From contig JABWDB010000014.1 of assembly GCA_019614645.1 (NCBI GenBank), positions 806,001-870,000 of the forward strand: a stretch of DNA of 64,000 nucleotides, read 5' to 3'. Shown here in pieces: positions 1 to 12,130 of this stretch. How positions within the stretch are numbered: the first letter of the stretch is position 1; every line of letters starts with the position of its first letter. Below the pieces are notes generated by a model that ran no database searches, was not told the origin of the DNA, and saw only the letters and a list, made by a program, of their open reading frames with translations. Origin of the DNA: Stratiolaelaps scimitus (Eukaryota; Arthropoda; Arachnida; Mesostigmata; Laelapidae). The position numbers and the translations under genes were made by a program.

Positions 1-3000
1 CGGCAGGTCTTCTATTTCGTGCTAATATGGTTTAGGGTCAATCTAGGATAGTCACGATACTCCGCTTGGAAAACTTCAGTCTTCGAATCCTAGAGACAAC
101 GATATATACATATATATATGGGATACACATTCGAGTCAGGAGCGATTGCTCCCATTGTTCACGAGTCCTTAGCGGCAAGGAGAAATCATGGGAAACGTGT
201 AGGTGCAGTAGAAGTCGTTGCGATATGACTTTCGAGTCCAGTGGCACCACAGTAAGTAATTATTGCAGCAGAGATGATCCCGCCAAACATGGGCCCATAA
301 AATGGGTTCGAGATGAAGGCGCAAAACCGAACCAAAAAAAAACAAGAAAATAACAAAGTGTCCCTGAAAACCAAACAAAACAAGTACTGTCGTCCACACG
401 ATACAAACGATTGGATGGTATCATGGCACTGTTATATATATATATAAGCAGATACAGACACATAGATATTCAAAGACTCTCTCCTATTTAGTAACCACGG
501 ATGATGATAAAAAAAATATGTATTGTTACCTCTGTATCGAATAGAGAAGATTTTTTTTTTCGCCTTTTTAGTTTGATAGTAGCCACTCAATCCAAATCAC
601 ACGTAAATTAGCTCATCCAATGTCCGTGTGGACTTCAAATGACGGAATCTATTTCGGTGCACGACTCACTCAGACCACTTTCATTTTTACCGAGAGTCGT
701 CAGTCGTCCATAGCTGCCCACGTAGTTTACACCGATGCTTCTATTGGTATAAGCATTACCTTTATCTGTTAGTGTTGCCCACAAACAGTTCACATATCTC
801 GTTGTCACTGTCGTGACGGTCAACAATCTCACCTCGCAACAGAGAAAATAAGAAAGGAAGACACGCGCCATCAATGACAGCCCCCTCCGATGCGCCCCGC
901 CCCCGCCCCACCCCAAAGACGCATGAGGGCGAAAATCAAACGAGTGGATCCAGTCTGATCCTCTAGTCTGAACTCCAGCAGGCGCACGAGCTTCTGCTTT
1001 ATAGTGATAGAAACAAGCGAGTAGCAAGAGCAGGGTGTTCTTCACGCTGAGCACGACCAATGCACCAGCCGCGCGAACGCTTCCCACATTGGTTCTATTT
1101 TTGTTTGTCCCTATCCTTCGTCTACCCGCCGCGTCTCGCCCGTATTCGCTTCGAAGCCATCGGTGAACGCATTACAGCAATTGGACCAAATGGTTGGCTG
1201 GGATATCCCCATGTTGGCCGATTGCCTGAGAGAGACGCTTTGGTTTCTTTTCGACTATTGTTGTCTACGTTATCGTAGAAAACCGACAACAAATAGTAAT
1301 CAGAGATAGAGCATACAGAGAGAGGGAGAGAGAGAGAGAGAGAGGAAAGAAAGACAGACAGACATCCACCCACCCACAGGGACACTTACACTCAGATCCA
1401 CCACAAACCTCAACCCGCTGCCAAGCAATGCAAACTCTAACAGCCAACATCGACTGAAGCAACAGACACAACAAAACGCGAGCACAAGCACACGCAAGCG
1501 ACCGACGATTCACTGTCAGCATGGATGGTACTGCTACGGGACAACAGTGGTAACAACAAGTCCAACTATTGAACAAACTACTCTCACAGGGAAGCGACTG
1601 TTGAGGGAAACGCGAGAAGCAGTAAGCACATTTATGTCGTATCGTCACCGTCCCCATAAATCTCGCATCGTAGAGTACGTACTTAAGTATAATTAAGTAA
1701 ATAAGCTATTACCAGTACGTGGTCTTTATTCGAATGCCGCAAGAAAATAACAAAAGCAATGCTATCAGCCTATAAAGTGAGCTCTGGACAAGAATCAGCC
1801 CAATGACAGAACAAGTGTCAAAAGGCCCGTTGAGATCGAGAGACGATATACAGGCGATGTGGTAAGAGACAATGACACGAATACAACAGAAATATAGAAC
1901 AAAGAGGGTGGGACGAATAGATAGATCGCTAGATCGATATAGAGCAAAACCTAGATGTTATAGATATATATATATAAATATCTGGGTTGCGAAAAAAATA
2001 AGCAAAAAAAAAGTAACAAGCGATTCATGGCAAAATAAATAGGCAGAACGCTCTAAACGAGAGAGAGAGAGAAAAGAAGGCAGGCGCTATCTAGTCGAGT
2101 AGTTTTTTTTCGTAGTTGAAACAGTACGCTGTGTATTGGATTTCCGTATTAGGCTACTGATGTGGTAGGGATGCAGGCGTAAAGGAAACCAAAGGAGTGT
2201 TCCAACGGGTCACTTCCAGGCGGCTCATTCAATCGTTCACTTGGGCCAGTCCACTACATTCGGGTATCGTGCGTTCCATTGACGTATGGCCTGCTCCTCG
2301 CAAGGAAGCGCACTCGATAACATCTGAGAGTCACCCTTCGCAATTGAAACAAATGAGAACAGCGTGCTGGGATAATAACATCGATGATGACACGACGCTC
2401 ATAGCGGACGAACGAAACAGAGAATAGTCGTTATATTTACAAATGCTACGCCAACGGGTAGAACAAATCAAGGAAACTAATCGAGAGAGAGAAACACACA
2501 TCCACGACTTAGTGTTGGCGGAGGCGGCTATAGGCGGCTCCAACAAGAGAACATTATTGAATCTAACCATAATCGCTTGGAGAGCAAGGCGTTGAGGGGC
2601 AACACTGTTCACATTGTCGACTTCGTTGAGATCAACTGGGACAGAGAGAGAGAGCGAGAGAGGATGAAGAAGTTCAATATTAGCCATAGTCAGCTATATA
2701 GTCGCAAACTTGAGTACCAAACGCCTACGAACAACGGACGAAGGATCAATTCAGGGAAGAAGGTCGATCATCGAGGTCTGCACGGCGGTCATTGAGAGTT
2801 TAGCTAGCCGGCGTAGCCCGCTCGATGAGACCAAACAGAAAAACTGAACAGCCAGGAGACAGTAACTCTTAACAACAACGACAAAGATGACAACTACAAC
2901 AGCAACAACAACAACAACAACAACAAGAATCAACTAACTAACAGGAAACATGGCATCAAGCAAACAACAATAGCAGACACCACACGGAGATATTCAATAT

Positions 3001-4080
3001 AATTGAAGCTGGCATATAGATAAATAGTAAAACACGCCTCCTCTCAGAATATGAAAATAAATAGATAATCAGAATAAGCGACATTCGCCTCGTCAAAATT
3101 CAGAATTACGATTCGGAATATCCAAGGTGTCAAGTATTCGCATGGATGCAGCATCTGATTACAATCAACTATATCTAATCATCTAGCTCGTTGATACACA
3201 CACGCATAGAAATAATTAAGCGGATAACTGGCGATTCTAAGAACAACAAAAAAGCTGGAGACACCAATGTATGTTATATGATGGTTAATTATTATTATTA
3301 TTATTATTATTCTAGAAACACGAACACAACAACAATGAAAAGGAGAGATAAAGCTCGTAGACGTCATTTGTTGTTGTTGTGATTTCATGCAAAACAAGAA
3401 GAAAATGAAGCGTACAATCCCTCAAATACTACGACGATATAATAGTAATAATGATAATAATAATAATTCTCGTAATAAAAAAACAATATATAATATTATA
3501 ATTAAATTAATTCGTTAGATTATGCGATAATAATTATAATAATAATATGATTATAAGAAGCAAAAATAGTCAAACTACTACCACTACTACTACTTGTAGT
3601 ACTATTACGAATAATGGGAAAATAAAATAAGAATTATATTATGATTAATGTGTTGTGATGACGATTACAGCTCTAAGCAAAATGTTACATAAGGTAATAA
3701 TTAACCGAGGCCATTCTGAGATAAATAAAAGGTAACGACAGATGTATGATTGTTTATCGCCAACGCAGAACGAATATGAATTGGGTGATTATTTGTCGCA
3801 AGGATGTCTCGAGCATAGTTCATTAAGGTTTTATAAATAGTAGATAGGGCCGACTGCGTTCATGTAAAAAGGTAAGAAAGAAACGAAGACACACGTAAAT
3901 AAAAGATACGACCCACCTATATCCGTTGGGATATTACAATCCCAACGATGGTGGCGGGATTGGCCATCCTCCCGCCAGGCTGCTCTGGATAGCAAAAGAT
4001 AGCAAGAGATTACGAGAGGCGAGATGACCAAGCATCCTGGACAAATCGCCGACCAAATAAACGAACAGCATAACATTTGA
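1..4080 (+). other. Repeat-rich, probably untranslated (3' UTR-like) sequence
   Basis: No convincing coding exon is visible. Plus-strand purine and A richness is strong and simple repeats keep one orientation: (GA)n at about 1317-1343, 2061-2073 and 2643-2655, (CAA)n at about 2898-2925, and ATA/ATT-type tracts at 3288-3480. Several AATAAA hexamers occur, for example near 3057, 3723 and 3898. This fits the long 3' UTR of a plus-strand gene whose coding part lies left of the window, but that is inference from composition only. The open frames here, the longest being 150 codons on the minus strand at 635-1087, are low-complexity and resemble no family I know. Confidence 0.3.
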
Positions 4081-5750
4081 GGCTAGATGGGTGGTAACAT
4101 TTACGTGGATAACTTGATCGAGTCACCGATGAGCTGACGTTTCTTGTTAACCGGTATAGTCAGTGTTGCAAGTGTGAAGGACTAGAACAGTGTACGTGCA
4201 ATCAGGCCTGTTTGATAAATTCTTACAAATTCAAATCGATGAGCTTGGATGATATGTGCGCTTGATGATGTCTCGTGGCACATAAGCGGCTAAGGGGCGA
4301 AGGAGAGCGTTGTAATATCAATTTTTTGTTCCTACGCAATTACTCATGCAGCCGACGACGGCGTCAGAGGCTAAGGCATATTTTCCGTTCCAAGAATACA
4401 TCAGAAGCACAGCGTATCATAGACGGGACTGGAATATGCACAATTCCAGGTCGTGACAAGTTGGCTGAAGGGACCGGTAGTTCAGGGAAATCAAAATTAT
4501 TCAACTCACCAAAGCAAGTATTAGATATAATCAATAAAATGTACAGGGCAGGCTAAATTCGGTTCGTCACTAGGCAAGCGAAGTTTATGGAGAGGAAAAA
4601 GTTGGCTCACGTTTCTGTTATTTTACCTAACGATTTTGAGTATGTTTTTATCAATGTTTACTTGAGAGACAGCATAGAGCTTCGTTGTCACGTGCATAAT
4701 CTCATAATTTGATAGAGATCACAGATCCACAACACCGGTGGTGTCCCAAATAGATGTGGTGATTATATTTTGAATGAACGCATCTTAAGGACAGTTTGAA
4801 AGTTGTTATGGCGCCCTTAAGAGCGTTACGTATAATAAAATCTGCGTAAATTAGATGTCTATGCTTGAGGAGGATGGCCTATAAGGTTCAGTTGAATTGC
4901 AGGAAGTGGAAATCGAGTACCCTTGTTGCAACCTTAATTATTAATGTATATTCTTATACGGATTCAGGAACACGTCTCGAAGTGTGTACAGTTATGAACT
5001 ACATTATTGGCTTACAGCTGTTCAACTTTTGTCAAATATTTTGTAAAATTTTATTTTTGTATTTGTATTAAATAATAATAACGTAGTCTCTTCCACTTAC
5101 CCAGTGAAGAGGGGTCGTATTTTATCGTAAACAAATAAATTATGAGTGATTAACATACACACAGGGAAAGTAGACCATAATCACATATAATTATTATACT
5201 TTATTTAATCACTCATGAGGGTTCTTTCTCCCTGCAGGTTATTCTTTGGGATATAGATTCGTACATCTTCAACAATTTAGTTTCAACATTAGTTCGAAGA
5301 AATAAGACACGCTTTCATGCATAAGGCACGTCGGCTCGCCAAGTGCTTGTATACTTGAAAGTCCTCGCTCATAGTCTACGGAGTGACGCGCCGCATAATT
5401 TCATACAACCCAATTATGCTCCTCGTTAAAAGAGCGTGGCGTAGCTTGACTTGTTTTGCCCGCATGACAAAGTGCCTACCGTTCATTGATCAGATCATTG
5501 AGCAGAATATGGTGTATGATTTAGAGTGCAAGCGTGATTAAGGAATACAGGGCGACCTATTTGAGGAGAATACAGTTATTTTTAAACAGAATTACAAACG
5601 GTCTACGAATGTGTACAACTGTGCGGATTGTATTCTGGAGGAGCCAATCTGATTTTTGCAGTCTAGCCACAGGTGATTTTTATTTTAATTAAGCATTCAT
5701 TCAAAATGAGGCTCATTTACGGAAATTTGCAACTCATGTGTTGTCTTTGC
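4081..5750. other. Intergenic, no gene seen
   Basis: AT-rich sequence with only short open frames, none resembling a known protein. A 12-bp inverted pair (5142-5153 and 5205-5216, ATGAGTGATTAA and its complement) is present but has no further terminal structure. Confidence 0.5.
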
Positions 5751-5754
5751 TGCT

Positions 5755-5763
5755 GTGTGTGAC

Positions 5764-5794
<31 letters not shown>

Positions 5795-5806
5795 CATGTC
5801 ACACAC
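5755..5806. repeat. Near-perfect 52-bp palindrome around a (TA)n core
   Basis: The left arm GTGTGTGACATGTATATA and right arm TATATACATGTCACACAC are exact complements. The core is alternating TA with one mismatched pair. The right flank carries a direct repeat of GTCATTTGAAA(G/A)ATTCTG at 5808-5825 and 5850-5867, interspersed with more GTCACAC motifs. It could fold as a hairpin or cruciform, or be the terminus of an unrecognised element. Confidence 0.7.
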
Positions 5807-6239
5807 CGTCATTTGAAAGATTCTGTCACACGCAGTCATGTCACACATAGTCATTTGAAAAATTCTGAGTTAATTACTGTATACGTGAGATAACTATGTA
5901 CCACAATGTATACGCTCTGTATTACAGTCTGACGGTAAAAAAACACTTTTGCCTTTTCTGCAAACTTTCTATCAGGGGAGAAAGCACATTATTGCACATT
6001 TGCATTTAAGGGGGCAGCCTTATGAAGCAATGCTAAAAGGAACGAATTTCGCGAGAGATCGAGCTCCATATAAAAGGTAGTCGATAAGCTAGAGCATGGC
6101 GCATTCGCTAACGGCAAATGGTGTCACGAATACACTTGGCCTACGGGTCGTTCTTTTTTTTGGGATGATCGGGAAGGCTGTCCTTGGGAATAGTTCAATT
6201 TGACATTTTAAAAGCAAGAAGTGCTACGTGAACGGAATA

Positions 6240-6790
6240 CATTTCATCGATCGTACTTCCTCATGATATCTAACACGGAGTCCATGCAGCGTTTACCGAA
6301 CATCACACGAACGGCATCACACTGGACAACTTCGCCTTTGTCCGAAGGATCAACCTGTACCATCCAACCCAGACCTAAATAACGTAACATAGAAGCGGTA
6401 CCAACAACATGTTGTAGACGCTTATCAATCCCTCTACGGGAATGCTTAGTTTCTTAAAGTGTCTCAATATAGCTACGACTCCGTGGCATTTAGGCATGAA
6501 CGTTCTAGGATGGTCCTGCCATCGGAGGGTTTCATACATGGTGAGGCCAAGACACTTCACTTGTGCAACTCGAATAACCCTTTCAAACACCTGCACAATG
6601 TCCTCCGCTCTCTGAAACGCCTTCCTAGTGTCGTCCTGAATCCTTGACAGCGGGCGAACACGGAACAAGAGATGTGCCATCCGCGTACGTAATCATAATT
6701 CCCTGCTGAGATCTTTAGTAGAACAGAGTTGATGAGAATCAGGAACATGAATGGGCCAAGGACACAGACCCCCGAGAAGTCAAAATATCA
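6240..6790 (-). mobile_element. Decayed LINE (non-LTR retrotransposon) RT fragment
   Basis: Reading the minus strand from about 6770 gives a reverse-transcriptase palm: VLGPFMFLILIN (the usual VLGPLLFLIYIND block), followed in another frame by ITYADGTSLVP, where the catalytic YADD is YADG. Further on, at 6375-6680, CLGLTMYETLRWQDH matches the FLGVTLD..LxW..H block after the palm, and LRHFKKL..ISVYNMLLVPLLCYVI matches the thumb region. Frame changes and stops separate the blocks, so this is a dead fragment without its 5' half. It belongs to the CR1/Jockey-like LINE group by motif order. I saw no poly(A) tail or target duplication. Confidence 0.7.
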
Positions 6791-7717
6791 ATCTCTCGCC
6801 ACTCAAATTCAACATCGTTAATCATTACAACTTGCCTTCTCGCTACGAGATTATTATTCCCGTGCTGCTATCATTATATCTACTTGCCCTTCGTGCCGTT
6901 CAGGATTATTCCCCTGCGGTAATTTTAAGTATATATACACCGGATAAAGGAGCAGCGGTAATAACAAGCGGAAATATTCATAACGAACGTCCTCAGATAC
7001 TCACAGTGTCTTGGGTGTTCAGTGCAAAATCATTGTATCAATACATACGTATGGAGATACCTAGTTAAAATACACCGACATATCGCTTACACATTCTTAA
7101 CAAACTATATCGCATTTTGTTTTATTCAACATAAAGTGCACATTCCTCTCGCTAACCCAGTCAGTAAACGCGACACAGCGGAACTACAGCCGCCCAACTC
7201 GATCAATTTCGAGCAGCTGTTGTTGTCTCCTTAATGAGCCAAAAATTCCCTACCCAAAAGGCGACACCCACGGACTCGGCCCCTCATATTAGGATGCCAT
7301 TTCAATCAGTTCATTAAATTGTATTATTATTATTATATTATAGCTATGGTTCATTTGATATCACCGGTTGCTGACCATTCGCTTGGTAGCTACGAATTAA
7401 AAAAGACGACTAAAATCGCCAATATCTGCTCCCTCTTATTGCAGGATCGTACAGCTTTAGTTTGAGTCTCACAGTGTGATCGGGATTTAGACTAAACCCT
7501 CGACGTACGATTGCCTGCTCCGCTGTGAGTACGGATTCCTCCTTCGGTTTTCTTCGAGCTTAGATGGGTGACGGAGGAAGTCTTCAGCCAGCCGCTAACA
7601 GCAACAATAGGGCGCTGGCACCTTTGGAGCAAGCTAGCCTGGACTTGCTTGTTACCTGTACAGAATATCTATCAGACGGCTTACTATTAACAGCATTGTC
7701 CCTCATCGCCTGCTCTC
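6791..7717. other. Intergenic between LINE relic and MMADHC 3' end
   Basis: No coding sequence recognised. The part nearest 7717 should hold the MMADHC 3' UTR (minus strand). I found no canonical AATAAA on that strand here. A short ATT-repeat lies at about 7321-7340. Confidence 0.4.
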
Positions 7718-8631
7718 TCAGTTGCTGTTTCTAAGGAGAATCCTTTGCATTTCGGCAGAGTTAACGGGCGCGTTCGTGAATAGGCATCCAACAAACGCGT
7801 TATGACCCCACGCGTGATGAGTAATGACTTTGCAACATCCGAGATCGTCAATGGTGAAGCCCAGATGACGATACCTGATCAAATCGCGAAAATAAACACA
7901 GTGAAATATTAGTGATGCCGACAAGAACCGAATCCCGAAATGCAATAATAATAATAATAGCAATATAATCATTTCAATAATGATTCGTGTCACAACTAAC
8001 ATATTATTATAGTGGTTTCATCGGGCCACAACAAACGACCAAGTACAAGAGTTTACAGGTTTGCAATCCAAACGTTTACTATATATATATATATATATCT
8101 CCTAGAAACATTTACGCTTTCGCACCTTTCGTCAGTTTCGAAAAGTGTCGCGTCACTAACATGTCCAGGATTTAGGTAGGGTCTTCCCGATGACGGATCG
8201 ATGAAATCAGCCCAATAGCCAGCTGCTGTAAGCTGACGAATCACTTGGCGCGCCATTGTTATGAAGTTCTCTGTGAGCCGCTCTCTTTCGCAACCCATCT
8301 CTTCGGTCCACAGAGCACTGTCGTATTCCGTGCGCTGTGCCACCGTTACTACGGTGAGGGGCATAGTCATAATATCATGATTCGGGAAGAGCTCCTGAAA
8401 GTCCTTTTTCATCAATAGAGGACATTCCTGCGCTGTGCAATCGAGCCCCGACCCCGACTGTAGGATAGCTTCTGTCTCCGATAGATCCTGGCCCTGTAAC
8501 GGATAGACACACGGAGGAAGACGAAAGAACAATTTTGAGGCGTTATAGAACAGCTATCATTCGACGCTATTACGCCTGTACCGGCCAACACCCATATAAC
8601 AAATGAAGGTGCCCTCTTAACAATGCTTATA

Positions 8632-8682
<51 letters not shown>

Positions 8683-11600
8683 TCACCTATGAGGTAGATT
8701 CATTAACTCATCGCATGCTCTATTCTAAATAACCAACAATCTGAGCAACAGTTAATGCCAAGATGACACTATTAGATAATGTATGTGCCCTTTGAGTAGC
8801 CTTTGTTTCTCAGGGGATAGGTGAATGCATTTACACACACTTCTAGGGCAGAATGCTTATTTGACAAGCTAGGCATCCGACTTAAGGGCAGTGTGGTACT
8901 CACTATGATGGTCTGCAGGTTACCCACTAAACCCGCCAGCGCTCCCCCACCTGAGCCTTGGGATATTTGCGATAGTTCATCAAAGGCTGTCTGTAGTCTA
9001 TACATCGAAAACTTCACACAAGAGGATTCCGTTTCAGACGGGCGATACAGTTCTTCGAAGTACATATTGATCAGTGCGAATAAACTCGCGGCAATGGCCA
9101 ACAGTGGCAATTTGGGCAGTTAAAAGTCGTCATGTTAAAGGTTTGCGTCGATACAAATGGTGACGCTTATCGCACGTGTCTGCTATTCTATTTGGCACGG
9201 GTAGATCATGAGATATTGGACCTGAAACGGCAGGCCTGTGACAGGGTCATAGTACAGGTTCTGGGTAAACAAGGAACATTTAGGCTGACTAGGTCACCCG
9301 ATGAAAGTGATTGTGCCAGCCAGCAACGTGTTGTATTTAGGTGAGTGTTGTGCGTTGCTTGAGATGGCTTTTATTATCGATGATGGTTATGTCTTTTTAA
9401 GGCATCGTAACTTGTATGACTATGATCCATCACTTAATCTGAACTCCTTTGATGGGTGAACGATGTCACTTTGGTAACCTGACTATGTTAATACCCCTTC
9501 TATACGAGCGATAACAATATACGGCAGCCGACACTCTAAATGTGTCAGAGTATGTATGTTGACGAACAATACCCGACAGAAAAATCATTGAAATTACTCG
9601 TCGTTGGGATTATGCAGATCGTATATGTTTGCATTGAATTCAAGTAGAAGCAAAACAGTACATATACAATATAAGCCAAAAACTCCACAACGTATGGCAC
9701 CACTGTGGAACTTGCAATCGGACGAAACACGTAGGTAACCACACTGGTTCGATCCCAACCGTTGAGCTACCGTTGCAAAAGTTGCATTTTAAACCACGTG
9801 TTTATTATTCTAATTAATAGAACACATATCATATTATATACGTTGATGATGTGAGCGATTCGCCATTGGTATTAGTTCATTACGCGATGTGAGTGTGCCA
9901 GTGCTTTTGGTTCCGGTCAAACATTCCCTCGTTTTCGATTATTCTGTATAACTGCCCAATATCCCCGGATTTCATCTTCCTCAATCCAAATGACATCATC
10001 ATTGTTACACCTTGACAAGCAAACCTTAGGTTTTAAAAACCCTGCTCTGCAATCTGCGAGTAGTTCTCATGTCTTAACGTGAGAGTATGTTAGAACCTCA
10101 TATCAGTATTTCTCATTGTTTTCTCGATAAAACCCCAAATATTTCTTCTTCTCCCCTCATTCGCCCATTTTTCTTTCACTGCCTTGTTCAACGGCATATT
10201 TTTAAATCATTCTTAGACTAGGTTAATCATAGTCATTGTATGCAACTTCTGGCTCATGTAGCATTTAAGTGTCAACTGGTAACGACCGTAATATTTTCGA
10301 ACTTCGAATAATGTGAGTTTGTATTTCTATATGAGTGGATGATCAATCAATTGGAGCTGAGATGGCTTTGCGGGGCAATCTTAGTGGAATTTATACATTT
10401 AATTTATATATTGTCTTGCATTCTACAAAGTCCGTTCGAAACATATGCATAACTATACCCTTACATTAATATACTGATATCGAAACGATCGCTTAAAAGC
10501 GACGTCATATTGTTATACACAAATACCAATGTGTGAAATTCGTAGAATGCAAGACAGTCGATTATATGTTCGATTGTAAACAGGGCTTGCTTACTCGTGG
10601 CGAGAGACTGTTCGAGTAAATATCGGTGCTGTTTTTTAGTTGAGGATTATTTTTTTGTTTATTTAGCGAATTACGCCTACGAGGTTCTTTTCACCGACAT
10701 ATCACGCACGAAGAAGCAGCTCATAACAAGGGATCATTTTCCATAGCTCATCCTCAGTTGCCTTGCTGCTATGGCAGGCCTCTGTACCGCTGTGTACAAT
10801 AGCTTTGAGAACCAATTAAAGCAGCCGGCTCATGCGAGAGCAATTATAGCGTGGGCCAGTAATAGGGCTTATTCATCGCCCTTTTCCTTTTCTTAGGCTC
10901 TATCTGGGCGCTCGGTCATATGGCGAATCACCTAGATGGCTAATGAGCATCTCTTTGGGCGCAGTTACCATAGAAACTACAAATCCATCACCACAATTTA
11001 TGATCGCCGGTTCGGCTCCGAGAAATCGTGATTTGGCTGATATATGGTTAACATTGCCTTGCATACGGTTACATCCGTCAGTTGGAGAAAAGCAGGTCCA
11101 GTAGAGAATACCACAACCCATAAAAAAAAGAAATGTTCTCTCTCTCTCTCTCTTTGTTTCCCTTCCGTTTTCTTTCCTATAAAAGGAAACATTCCTGGTC
11201 GGACCTGTCATTATATAAGAAATAGACCTTGCTTCTTACATTTTGCGTTTCGTTCATGAGCCTGGAGTAGGTCTTTCTTTGGCGATCCTCAGACACATCA
11301 ACACTGTAAATGTCCAATTCCGTCAGGTGCCTACTATGTTTTTCTAACGGGGCACGATATGCAAACTCGGGACGTAGCTCCGAAGCTGGAATACCGACAT
11401 CACCTGAAAATTGGTAACACGCACGATAAAACATGATACGTATGTGACACTATGACATCTTATCTTCACCGTTGTCTGTGATTCTGGTCGAATTTTCGTC
11501 ATATGATCGTATATTACCCTTCGGCCACCTAGAAGAGTATAATAAAGTGTTATTTTTATATCTAATACGCGCAAACCATCATTTCGATGTGCACCCCGAC

Positions 11601-12130
11601 ATATTCCGCTGTGCGTGACCGGTCCTCTGAACTTTACGCATCTATCTCATTGCTGTGCCGGTAACGAATAACCCCGTAGGCACAATGTAAGACCAATGTC
11701 TCACGAGAACCCGCCAGTAAAACAACAACCACGAGATTGCTGGTTCCAGCTTGGAACATGGGGTCGTGCTGTTTTTAAAAGAGGGAGAAGGCTATATGCT
11801 CGTTGCTGTAATCCAACATGTGGATTTACGGCATTGCAGAGATGGTTTTGAGAACCCTGGTTGTGTCTGAATATATCACACAGTTTTTCAGCTCTGTGTT
11901 CATTTAAAGCCTTCAGCGTTCTTACCTGGCAGTGGGAGACGTTGATCTTTTGGGCCAAAGAATGAGACTTCGTTGCCCTGTGGAGCACGCGGAGGTGGTG
12001 ACGGATGTTCGACTGAGGCTCCAGAACTCAGAGATCGAACGCGCGAGGCGGCCACCCCCGTCGCTGACGAGCTGTGCGCCCGCAGCAAACGCGCCACGGA
12101 CGCTGGATTGAGTTTGGTTACTTTGTGCAT
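7718..12130 (-). CDS. MMADHC: MMADHC / CblD cobalamin-trafficking protein, 4 exons
   Basis: Exons on the minus strand are 12130-11926, 11403-11240, 8493-8126 and 7874-7718. All junctions are GT-AG and phases agree (1, 0, 2), giving 297 aa against 296 in human. In the family, this adaptor directs cytosolic cobalamin delivered by MMACHC to methionine synthase or to the mitochondrial methylmalonyl-CoA mutase. Visible matches: FFGPKDQRLPLPGDVG (about residues 55-71) corresponds to the human GPFGPQDQRFQLPGNIG block. The C-terminal domain has LTVVTVAQRTEYDSALW, AAGYWADFIDPSSG, LFETDERYRHLGF and DDLGCCKV, with the cysteine pair at about residues 259-260 where the family contacts cobalamin. The Arg/Ser-rich N-terminus (residues 1-45) lacks acids early and fits a mitochondrial presequence. 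ATG 12130 is the first in frame and directly follows TTTCAG, so a 5' UTR intron may end there. The family assignment is very secure. The direct join of exon 2 to exon 3 is inferred from phase and alignment. Confidence 0.93.
8635..8677. repeat. (TA)n microsatellite in MMADHC intron 2
   Basis: About 43 bp of uninterrupted alternating A and T, just upstream of exon 3 of the minus-strand MMADHC gene. Confidence 0.9.
8772..9123. other. Overlapping open frames on both strands in MMADHC intron 2, unidentified
   Basis: The minus strand is open for 112 codons (9110-8772, or from just after a TAA near 9120) and the plus strand for 100 codons (8821-9123). The minus frame has a hydrophobic start (LLAIAASLFALINMYF) and then a mixed polar stretch. 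I recognise neither. No clean splice sites were found that would add either to MMADHC, whose exon phases already agree without it. It may be chance or an old insertion. Confidence 0.2.
9692..9790 (+). mobile_element. tRNA-derived SINE relic, family A copy 1
   Basis: A tRNA-like order is visible: a weak A box (TATGGCACCACTGTGG), an anticodon-arm-like CTTGCAATCGGA, and a good B box GGTTCGATCCC at 9746-9756, followed by TTGCATTTTAAA. The blocks CTTGCAATCGGA, ACGTAGGT and TGCATTTnAAA are shared with the copy at 20250-20342, which is why I call it a repeat rather than a chance B box. It lies in MMADHC intron 2, opposite to the gene. Ends and target duplications are not resolved. Confidence 0.5.
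11135..11154. repeat. (TC)n microsatellite
   Basis: Plus-strand TC (minus-strand GA) repeat inside MMADHC intron 2, shortly after exon 2. The purine-rich strand is the transcribed sense strand. Confidence 0.8.

Noticed and set aside
635..1087. 150-codon minus-strand open frame
   Set aside because: Low complexity, no family resemblance, crosses GC-rich simple sequence, and lies in a stretch with 3' UTR-like texture of the other strand.
2331..2687. 118-codon minus frame and, opposite to it, a plus-strand coiled-coil-like stretch around 2443-2592
   Set aside because: Both are driven by GAGAGA repeats. The plus-strand stretch has no supporting splice sites and a stop on each side.
5142..5216. 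12-bp inverted repeat as ends of a small DNA transposon
   Set aside because: The arms are short, no target duplication is visible, and the neighbouring CAGGGAAAG/CTTTCTCCCTG pair is not nested symmetrically.
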